Shown here: positions 41,063-47,802 of the stretch, one piece after another
Numbering within the stretch: position 1 is the first letter of the stretch
How the letters are laid out: each line of letters begins with the position of its first letter
Assembly: GCA_964511215.1 (NCBI GenBank)
Contig: CAZEER010000007.1
Span: 1-47,802 of the forward strand
Direction of reading: 5' to 3'
From: CAZEER01 sp964511215
GTDB taxonomy: Bacteria; Fidelibacterota; Marinisomatia; Marinisomatales; UBA1611
Length of the DNA: 47,802 nt
Made by a program: the position numbers and the translations under genes
Notes under the pieces: generated by a model
Database searches by the model: none
Seen by the model: only the letters and a program-made list of their open reading frames with translations
What the model was told of the DNA's origin: nothing

Positions 41063-42689
41063 AATTAACGTACTTTTTGTAATTACTACCACCCTTATAG
41101 GTTCTACCATCACTGTCAGGGAATCTTATAATATCCTTAATAGTAACAGTGGCTTAATTCATGCCACTCCCCATATAACAAACATCATCAGGAATAGTCC
41201 CAATAATTTAACCGAAGCAGAGAAAGATGGATTACAAAACATTGGTCTAGAGGTAATTAATGGGCAGATACAATCAATTTTTCCCAATGATTTAGATCAG
41301 ATTTATGACACAGATCATTTCCGGTTTCATTTTACATTTGAAGGAAATGATGCAGTTGCCAATATAGAATATATTATATCAATGGCGCAGATCTATGAAC
41401 AGGTGTATCTGTTTTTCACAGACACCCTAGGGTTTGATTATCCACCATCAAATCCGGCTGCAGATAATAATCTATATCAGATATATGTTGAAAATTTACC
41501 TCCCTATTATTTTGGTATTACATATACTACAAATGCAAACATCAGCGATCCTGCATGTGTTAGTTACATCCGTATGAGAAATAATTATTCTGCTTCTCAG
41601 TTTAGTGATCATACTGAATTAGAAAATATTAAGGTTACGGCAGTGCATGAATTCTTTCATTCAATACAATTTGGATACAACTGCTATGAAAGGCTTTGGT
41701 TTATGGAAGCAACTGCAGTATGGAGTGAAGATGAATTATATAATGGTATAAATGACTTATACCGATATATGCCATCTTGGTTTTCTAATCCAAATAAACC
41801 GATAGATGATGAGAGTGGCCATATGTATGGTACATTTATTTATTTTCAATATATTGATGAACACCTTGGTGGTCCTGAAACAATAAAATCTTGTTGGGAA
41901 AACTCTAATTCTTTAGCCAGCCCAATCAAAGATATCAGCTTTGATGCAATCAACACAGCGCTAACAGAATATAATGCATCTTTTGACGATGCATATAAAC
42001 GTATGCGTATAGCTAATAAAATCTTGAGTACAGATGCAGGAATTTATTCTTACGCTGAAGCAGAGGGTTATAAATCTATCGTAAGTGGACCCCCTGAAGA
42101 ATATGTATCTTTTCAGAAAGGGAATGACGAAACAATAAGTAGTCAAATTCCAGGGATATATAAAAGTAACTATTACTCTTTAAGCATATCAAGCCCTGTG
42201 AAAATTCAGCTTAAACCGTTGGATGGTGGATTATTACTATCATCAATTTTAAAACATAAAAACAAAAACCAATGGACAGTTAGATCTACCAATGAGATTA
42301 ATATTGATTCTGAAATAAAAATTGAATGGATATCTCTTATTGTATCTGTATTGGGAGAAGAAATAACAAGCGGAGATTATACCTTGGAATTTTCTGATGG
42401 ATATTCAGAAGATTTTGCTTTTCAAGCACCTTATCCGAATCCATCATTTGGTAAACCTATTTCAATTGATCTTCAGGTTATAAATGAACAAACTATTTAC
42501 ACTAATATTTTTGATATTATGGGAAAAAATATCTGGACATCATCCAATAAATTTAGCGAGTCAGAATCCACCACTTTATTGTGGAATGGGACTAATAATT
42601 TTGGGAAAAAAGTTGCAAATGGTTTATATATTATAATTGCGAAAGGGTCCCATAAAGAGACCGCGCATAAGATTATTATCATTAAATAG
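41046..42689 (+). CDS. Secreted MXAN_6640-like zinc metalloprotease with a C-terminal sorting domain
   Basis: A 547-residue protein with a signal peptide (about 1-22), a zinc-binding HEFFH (201-205) inside NIKVTAVHEFFHSIQFGY, and a probable third ligand E221 in WFMEATAVW (ExxA). It resembles MXAN_6640-type putative metalloproteases. The C-terminal about 85 residues (APYPNPSFG, then DIMGKNIW, a WNGTNNFGKKV turn and terminal IIIIK) form a FlgD-like, type IX-type sorting domain, so it should be secreted and attached to the surface. It is the third gene of a tightly overlapping trio. Substrate unknown. Confidence 0.85.
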   Translation: MIWINKINVLFVITTTLIGSTITVRESYNILNSNSGLIHATPHITNIIRNSPNNLTEAEKDGLQNIGLEVINGQIQSIFPNDLDQIYDTDHFRFHFTFEGNDAVANIEYIISMAQIYEQVYLFFTDTLGFDYPPSNPAADNNLYQIYVENLPPYYFGITYTTNANISDPACVSYIRMRNNYSASQFSDHTELENIKVTAVHEFFHSIQFGYNCYERLWFMEATAVWSEDELYNGINDLYRYMPSWFSNPNKPIDDESGHMYGTFIYFQYIDEHLGGPETIKSCWENSNSLASPIKDISFDAINTALTEYNASFDDAYKRMRIANKILSTDAGIYSYAEAEGYKSIVSGPPEEYVSFQKGNDETISSQIPGIYKSNYYSLSISSPVKIQLKPLDGGLLLSSILKHKNKNQWTVRSTNEINIDSEIKIEWISLIVSVLGEEITSGDYTLEFSDGYSEDFAFQAPYPNPSFGKPISIDLQVINEQTIYTNIFDIMGKNIWTSSNKFSESESTTLLWNGTNNFGKKVANGLYIIIAKGSHKETAHKIIIIK

Positions 42690-42700
42690 ATGAGACTAAG

Positions 42701-43570
42701 CTATATTGATTCGGTAATTTTCCTTATCTTTATAAGGATATCCAAATATTCTTCCATTCCTTCTTCATAATATTTTAGATATTTCATGGGTTCGGCATTT
42801 TTTGGTCGCAGGATAACATAGCCTCCCGCTTCCTTTTTAGCAATATTTTCAATGTTTGATAAAAATTTTTCATATTTATCCAGTTTAACTCTATAAGATT
42901 CAAAATTTTTTGAAATTTTTATAATGCGCTTAGAGTATGATGAATTTGGATTGTCAAATAATGCTTTACTCAACTTTTTATTGAATTGTATTATATACGG
43001 TGCAATGGTCTCACGTTTATATTTTATTTCATAAAGCTGTTTTTTTAATTCCAAAGATTCTTCATTAATAAAAACCAATAATTTTTTATCAAACTTGAAA
43101 CCTTTTTTCAATTTTTCAATATTATTATAATAATCATTCTGGTTTTTTTTTATTTTTTTCCTATTATACTCAATCATCGTTCTATAAGATTTTGTTGTGT
43201 CGTATGGCACCGTATCTAAACTGTCAGAAGAATTAGCTTTCATTGTTGAGACCATATTGTCTATATCTATAGTCAGACTATCAACGTTTACTACATTGAG
43301 TTGAATAGCCTCATAATGCGGTTCTAATTTCGAATAAACTTCGAAGTCCTTCTTTAAATAGTATTTTAATTTAGGTTTGACAATTTTGTTTAAATCCTTT
43401 AATTCTCTTTTTGTTTTGGATAGCCAATCCTTTGTATCAAGAATTCGCACATCCAGCGAATAAATATCATCAAAATTCCATGCCCTACTTTTTCCTGCAC
43501 ACCCTATAAATAAAAAAAGGATTACTACAAATGTAGAAACCCTTGTAAGACATCTAATCTGTAAAATCAA
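42701..43570 (-). CDS. Coiled-coil lipoprotein, function unknown
   Basis: A 289-residue predicted lipoprotein with signal STFVVILFLFIGCAG and the mature Cys at about 24. The remainder is highly charged, rich in Lys, Glu, Asp and Tyr, and mostly helical with coiled-coil stretches (about 45-75 and 130-215). No domain is recognised. The start is a TTG 2 bases after the glutaredoxin stop, with no ATG option upstream of the lipobox. It converges on the metalloprotease gene with an 11-bp gap. Confidence 0.65.
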   Translation of the reverse strand: MILQIRCLTRVSTFVVILFLFIGCAGKSRAWNFDDIYSLDVRILDTKDWLSKTKRELKDLNKIVKPKLKYYLKKDFEVYSKLEPHYEAIQLNVVNVDSLTIDIDNMVSTMKANSSDSLDTVPYDTTKSYRTMIEYNRKKIKKNQNDYYNNIEKLKKGFKFDKKLLVFINEESLELKKQLYEIKYKRETIAPYIIQFNKKLSKALFDNPNSSYSKRIIKISKNFESYRVKLDKYEKFLSNIENIAKKEAGGYVILRPKNAEPMKYLKYYEEGMEEYLDILIKIRKITESI

Positions 43571-43572
43571 TT

Positions 43573-43812
43573 CTACAATTTTCCTTCCTGAATCATTCTA
43601 GACAAATCATCATACCCACCTATATACTGATCATCTATAACAATTTGCGGTACTGTTCTACCTCCAGTTACATTATATAAATCGTCCCTTGTCCATTCCT
43701 TTTGTTCAATATCAATTTCTTCATATTTTAGATTTTTTTGTTTAAGAATGTTCTTTGCGGCTTTACATGGACCGCACCAAGAAGTTGTATATATTTTAAT
43801 TTTTTTTTGCAT
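43573..43812 (-). CDS. Glutaredoxin
   Basis: A 79-residue glutaredoxin of the GrxC type. Active site CGPC, as in thioredoxins, within YTTSWCGPCKAAK. Glutathione-contact features are RTVPQIVI (cis-Pro after TV) and the GGYDDLS loop. It should reduce disulphides and glutathionylated proteins in the cytoplasm. Its ATG overlaps the last base of the C25 peptidase stop (43812), so it is probably read from the same transcript, which is a curious pairing. Confidence 0.93.
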   Translation of the reverse strand: MQKKIKIYTTSWCGPCKAAKNILKQKNLKYEEIDIEQKEWTRDDLYNVTGGRTVPQIVIDDQYIGGYDDLSRMIQEGKL

Positions 43813-46800
43813 TATTTTAAAAATAATATTTTTTGAATTTCTAATTTTCCATCAAAATTAGCTACAATAAAGTAAGTACCTGAAGCTAATAATAGTCCAT
43901 AATCATTAGTACCATCCCACGAAAAATTATACTTACCTGGAGCAAGTATCGAATTGTGCACTTCTGCTACTTCTCTACCTAATATATCTACGATATTTAT
44001 TATAATTTTTCCATTGTTAGGTATATTTAAATCAAAATTAGTTTTTGGGTTAAAGGGATTAGGATATGCCTGACCTATATGAAATTGATTCAGGATTATG
44101 CCATTAGAAACATTTAATGGTGCCACATAATTATCAGGAGCCTGTGTTGTAAATCGAATAGCACGCTCGTTTTCTAATGGTGCTGCTCCAGGTGAATACA
44201 CATTATTAAAAACATACTGAAGACCATAATTTTTCTCAGGTGCTTCGATGCCAACTGTCGAATAATTCTTTGTTACATCCACATCATCAATCTCTAAATA
44301 TTGAAAATCAATTACACCATTTTCACTACTTGTTGGGATAGCATTTTGATCATACAATATTATTTGAAACGTTTCTTCTGTTATTTCATCATAACCATTT
44401 AAGGCTCTTGACCATTCAATCACAAATCTACCATTTGATTCATCATGCCATGTATAAATATTAATCCATTTATCAATTTCACCGTCTCCATCTGAGTCAA
44501 TAGTCTCTAAATCATCTGAAAAAGGAGCCAGTAAAGCTTTAGGACCCATATACATAGGTATAGACATATTCCAAAAATAATCAATATCGCATAACTCAAA
44601 AGATGCCCAACCATTGGAATTAACAGTAATCATTTCATAGTTAATACCATGATATTTAAATGTAAATGGTAGTTGTAGATCTACATGATCATCATCATCT
44701 AATTGATAATGGGTGCCATTATTTCCTCCATAATTAGGGTCTAACTCAATCCAGGAAAAATCAGGCTTTGCATCAAAATCATAATCAGTATCATCATAAG
44801 CCCAATAACCGAAATTATTTGGTGCTACCGGATAATTATTATCTGTCGGTTCTAAAAAAAGCTCAACTTCTTTTGAATAAAATGAGCTTTCATTATTAAA
44901 AAATTCAATTAAAAAAGTAAGGTCACTTCCATAAGCAACATTATCAACTGTAATGGAATAATTGGTTGCATGACTTAACGATTCAAATGGAAGAAAATTT
45001 GAAAATATGTTTGATCCTTCATTGAATAATACACTAGACCCACCAGATAAGGATGAAATTTCAATCGATACATTGGAGTAAGATGCATCTGAATAATTAG
45101 TGACTAGTAAACTCGGTTGAAATTCTGAATCAGGCGAAACTTGATTTTCAAATTCTATCTCAAAAATTGGCTGTTCAATATTTACAACAAAGTTAAAAAT
45201 TATATTACTATTTGCATCTTGAAACTGACCTGTAATACCCTGACCAACATCCATACCTAAACAATAAAACTGTATACCATCAAGTACAAAAAAAGAATTT
45301 GCTAAAATAGACGGAACATCCACAACAATATTATTTGGTACCACATTATCTGTAAAAACTAATTCTCCATTAAATGGATCCGTGGTTGTATCGGAAATAT
45401 TTTCTATAGTTAATGTAAAATCAATTTGCTCACCAAGAGTTGGCTTACTATTACCATTTGAACCCATTACAGTTACATTGTTTAATGAAAAGTCACTATC
45501 TAAATCTTCAATAACAACTTCGTTATACCCTTGAATAAACCCACCTTTATTCACATAAATACCAAGACTAGTTATATTTTCCAATAGATCAATAGTTGCC
45601 ATAAAGCGACCACCCTCATCAGTAGTGCCTTTTGAATAAATTTCGCCATTATCCATCACACTTATTACAGCTTGACTAACAGGTTCACCATCCGTATTGG
45701 TTATTATAAAGTCTAGCAATCCTTCTGAAGAATACAGTGGTTGCATATTGAAATTAAACTGTCCAGGTTTATCAATATAGACTTGCAGAGAAGGATCTCC
45801 TAAAATATTATAAACATGAGCATAGAATTCCTGTGCTTCACCTGGAGCATTTTGCGCTGGGAATTCTTTAACCAAGCCTGATTGCCCTGCCTGCATTGCA
45901 GGACCAAGTTCAAAAACATTATGGTTAAGCATTGCATCATACATATATGCATTGATTACATTATTATATTTGGTACTAGTGTGTAAGTCCGAGGGACCAA
46001 TAAATGCAACTCCTCCTTTTGGGACAGTGGGTGTTCCACCTCGAATAACGGCCTCAGACAGACATGGATCAACACTATTAGCAAAATCATTTGAATTACA
46101 TACATAACTAAAAAAAACAGGTGTCAACCAACCGTTATTTAAGTCATTAACGTTATCTACATGAAATTCAGGATAGTGCCAACCATTCGCGTCTCCCCAC
46201 CCCCTGTAGTTTACAATTCCAACCCCATTATCAATTAAAGGAATAATATAGGGTGCCCCCTGTTGTATCGGTGGATAAAATACGGTATCAACCTGACTGT
46301 AACCAAAATCTAATAACTCATCCCTCAACCAATAAGATGTCCATTTAGGTGTAACAGGAATCGGATAAGTATTTGCATAATTTCCTGCGATAATCAAACC
46401 ACGATCCAACCAATCACTATCAAAGGCAAGAGGGTCTCGAGCATACTTAATTGTCTTTGACATAATTACTGCCAGATCTGAAAGGGAGTCTATTGAGAGT
46501 CTTCCAATAAATACATCAGGAATGTTATCATTTCCTAATAGATGGGTATATTGCTGATCTGTAACATCATTCTCAGGTCCATAATAAAATGATGGACACT
46601 CTGCGAATCCATCTACATCACCGATAAGCAAGACATACTCAAGCATTGGATCATCGGAGAGGGTATTCCCTATTGTAGTTTTTATCTCATCTGCTGATTC
46701 ACCTGCCTCTGATAGAGAGAATAAATAAACATTGAAACCTTGAGACTTTTTAAATGATACAAAATCATCTAAATATTCAATAATACCATCAGGAGCAACA

Positions 46801-46946
46801 ATCATATAGCTACCTCTTTGAGGATTAATTTGAGAAGGCAAAATATCATAGTTACTTGAAACAATATTAGAAAAGGCAATAGGTACAGGTCCTGTTAATA
46901 ATTGGTCTTTAGTTTGACCTCGGAAAGATTTCTCCTGCCCTATCAA
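43812..46946 (-). CDS. C25 (gingipain-like) peptidase with type IX-type sorting domain; 5' end doubtful
   Basis: A 1,044-residue protein. Peptidase region (about 45-390): RGSYMIVAPD, LLIGDVDGF, IPDVFIGRLS, IVNYRGWGDANGWHYPEF and FFSYVCNSNDFAN. Cys283 matches the gingipain nucleophile, but the usual GHG histidine is W250; H257 may replace it. Beta-sandwich domains follow (about 395-640), then NFGYWAYDD and D-rich strands (about 715-900), and a C-terminal sorting domain (AYPNPFNP ... ILFLK, about 960-1044). The only start is a TTG directly after an in-frame TAA, and there is no signal peptide, which is at odds with the sorting domain. The 5' end may be truncated or frameshifted. Confidence 0.85.
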   Translation of the reverse strand: MIGQEKSFRGQTKDQLLTGPVPIAFSNIVSSNYDILPSQINPQRGSYMIVAPDGIIEYLDDFVSFKKSQGFNVYLFSLSEAGESADEIKTTIGNTLSDDPMLEYVLLIGDVDGFAECPSFYYGPENDVTDQQYTHLLGNDNIPDVFIGRLSIDSLSDLAVIMSKTIKYARDPLAFDSDWLDRGLIIAGNYANTYPIPVTPKWTSYWLRDELLDFGYSQVDTVFYPPIQQGAPYIIPLIDNGVGIVNYRGWGDANGWHYPEFHVDNVNDLNNGWLTPVFFSYVCNSNDFANSVDPCLSEAVIRGGTPTVPKGGVAFIGPSDLHTSTKYNNVINAYMYDAMLNHNVFELGPAMQAGQSGLVKEFPAQNAPGEAQEFYAHVYNILGDPSLQVYIDKPGQFNFNMQPLYSSEGLLDFIITNTDGEPVSQAVISVMDNGEIYSKGTTDEGGRFMATIDLLENITSLGIYVNKGGFIQGYNEVVIEDLDSDFSLNNVTVMGSNGNSKPTLGEQIDFTLTIENISDTTTDPFNGELVFTDNVVPNNIVVDVPSILANSFFVLDGIQFYCLGMDVGQGITGQFQDANSNIIFNFVVNIEQPIFEIEFENQVSPDSEFQPSLLVTNYSDASYSNVSIEISSLSGGSSVLFNEGSNIFSNFLPFESLSHATNYSITVDNVAYGSDLTFLIEFFNNESSFYSKEVELFLEPTDNNYPVAPNNFGYWAYDDTDYDFDAKPDFSWIELDPNYGGNNGTHYQLDDDDHVDLQLPFTFKYHGINYEMITVNSNGWASFELCDIDYFWNMSIPMYMGPKALLAPFSDDLETIDSDGDGEIDKWINIYTWHDESNGRFVIEWSRALNGYDEITEETFQIILYDQNAIPTSSENGVIDFQYLEIDDVDVTKNYSTVGIEAPEKNYGLQYVFNNVYSPGAAPLENERAIRFTTQAPDNYVAPLNVSNGIILNQFHIGQAYPNPFNPKTNFDLNIPNNGKIIINIVDILGREVAEVHNSILAPGKYNFSWDGTNDYGLLLASGTYFIVANFDGKLEIQKILFLK

Positions 46947-46972
46947 TTAGGCATAGACTAGATTAAATTATA

Positions 46973-47802
46973 TTATTTTTTTAATAAAATACATTTTTTT
47001 ACAACCTGCTCATTTAGAGTTTCAATACGAATAAAATACATACTCGACCCAGTGGGGAATCCATAATCTCTCTTTAAATCGAGTTGAATATGTTCTCTAC
47101 CTGGATTGAGGTTTTGAAAAGTTTTTGAGTAAATATTTTGTCCCAATAAATTAAAAATATTCACTACTGCATTACCACCTGGAAAATTCAATAAATCAAC
47201 CTGTAATTTCCCATTGGATGGATTCGGATATAACCCATTAATAGCTAAAGGTATCTTTGGCTGATTGCCAGAAGTCGTTTTTTGAACATTTAGGTACTCA
47301 TCCATTAATGAATATAGCTTCATATTTTCTAACTGCCATCCTCTATAGTTAACAGTCTGATCAGATACAAATTCAAGACGTACCTTCACACTTGAAAATA
47401 TACTATCTGTAGTAACGCTTACAAGCTCACTTCTAAAATAATTCCATCTGTCACCTGTCCAAGATTGTGAACCAAGAATACTATCATTTTGATCTAAGAT
47501 CGATATAATAGCACGGTCATGATCCCACTCTGTATCATAGCGATGAGATACAGATACTACGACACGATTGCTACCAGAAATATCCATTAAATCAGACTCC
47601 ATCCATTGGGAAGTGACTAGGGAATCACTGTTATCATAGAACATACTTTCTTGAGTTTTGAGGGTCAAATTATCAATATTCCAAGGACCAGCTGAGTTTT
47701 CTATAGGCCAGTCGTCACTCACGACAAAAGATGTTCCTGTTTTATAAGGAATATAAATCTCAATATTTGAATCAATATATATAGTTTTTTCCCAAGGAAT
47801 AT
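46973..47802 (-). CDS. C-terminal part of a secreted protein with sorting domain (runs off the window)
   Basis: The frame stays open to the right edge, so the true start is outside; at least 275 residues are visible. A GTG at 47722 is an internal codon, not a convincing start. About residues 27-160 from the edge (SDDWPIENSAGPWNID, later VRLEFVSDQTVNYRGWQLENM) form a jelly-roll-type domain with a pattern common in secreted peptidases of FCB bacteria. The last about 80 residues (GLYPNPSNGKLQVDLL, then NIFNLLGQNIYS and terminal CILLKK) are a type IX-type sorting domain. It ends 26 bases before the C25 gene. The catalytic part, if any, is not in the window. Confidence 0.75.
   Translation of the reverse strand, partial: IPWEKTIYIDSNIEIYIPYKTGTSFVVSDDWPIENSAGPWNIDNLTLKTQESMFYDNSDSLVTSQWMESDLMDISGSNRVVVSVSHRYDTEWDHDRAIISILDQNDSILGSQSWTGDRWNYFRSELVSVTTDSIFSSVKVRLEFVSDQTVNYRGWQLENMKLYSLMDEYLNVQKTTSGNQPKIPLAINGLYPNPSNGKLQVDLLNFPGGNAVVNIFNLLGQNIYSKTFQNLNPGREHIQLDLKRDYGFPTGSSMYFIRIETLNEQVVKKCILLKK

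Noticed and set aside
46947..46972. A missing start for the C25 peptidase in the 26-base gap
   Set aside because: The ATG in this stretch opens a frame closed by TGA within four codons and is out of frame with the peptidase; an in-frame TAA sits just before the TTG.
1..47802. CRISPR array, tRNA/rRNA genes or insertion sequences
   Set aside because: No regularly spaced repeats, no cloverleaf-like region and no transposase-like protein were seen; most intergenic gaps are under 200 bases. A tRNAscan/CRISPR finder run would settle it.

Overview
The window is AT-rich, gene-dense bacterial DNA from a Gram-negative organism. The outer membrane is shown by lipid A/LPS core genes (a Kdo transferase and a heptosyltransferase), by lipoproteins and by probable outer-membrane barrels. 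Several large secreted proteins end in an Ig-like, FlgD/type IX-type sorting domain with a PNP motif and a terminal lysine. Together with the C25 (gingipain-like) peptidase and the MXAN_6640-like metalloprotease, this points to the FCB group. Marine Candidatus Marinimicrobia (SAR406, Neomarinimicrobiota) is my best guess, by inference only; Bacteroidota or another FCB lineage cannot be excluded. A run of exactly 100 N (33600-33699) shows that this is a draft scaffold. No tRNA, rRNA, CRISPR array, integrase, transposase or phage gene was recognised.

Layout. 174-4468 (minus): lipoprotein, rmuC, and the TldE/TldD protease pair. 4766-7369 (plus): Hsp20 and a ClpB that lacks its N-domain, behind a 297-bp regulatory region. 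7372-8862 (minus): an EF-hand plus NADPH-oxidase-type dehydrogenase protein without the usual haem membrane domain. 8953-11761 (plus): a cystathionine-beta-synthase-like enzyme and a GH1 glycosidase fused to a thioredoxin-like domain. 11773-15632 (minus): a caspase-like peptidase, a lipoprotein and a probable outer-membrane protein. 15678-25419 (minus): a long conserved run holding a QEGLA/MATCAP-family protein, rimO, ftsY, a CDP-alcohol phosphatidyltransferase, waaA, a heptosyltransferase, a polyprenyl diphosphate synthase, tatC, meaB and a Crp/Fnr regulator. 25588-25842 (plus): rpsT. 25859-40186 (minus): guaB, hutH, a DnaQ-DinG fusion, a geranylgeranyl-reductase-type flavoprotein, an SNF transporter cut by the N gap, a DUF5683-like protein, RidA, a PPC-domain protein, alaS and an outer-membrane protein with Ca-binding-type repeats. 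40347-42689 (plus): an overlapping trio of a membrane protein, a 35-residue microprotein and a secreted metalloprotease. 42701-47802 (minus): lipoprotein, glutaredoxin, C25 peptidase and a partial secreted protein.

How it fits together. Most of the window is housekeeping: translation, purine synthesis, envelope synthesis and protein export. The less ordinary part is between 4.6 and 15.6 kb, where a chaperone/disaggregase pair, a putatively calcium-sensing flavin dehydrogenase, a sulphur-amino-acid enzyme, a glycosidase-redox fusion and an envelope caspase-like peptidase lie side by side. That they form one stress or redox system is speculation; what the sequence shows is the individual architectures. 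TTG start codons are unusually frequent: at least six genes have no plausible ATG.
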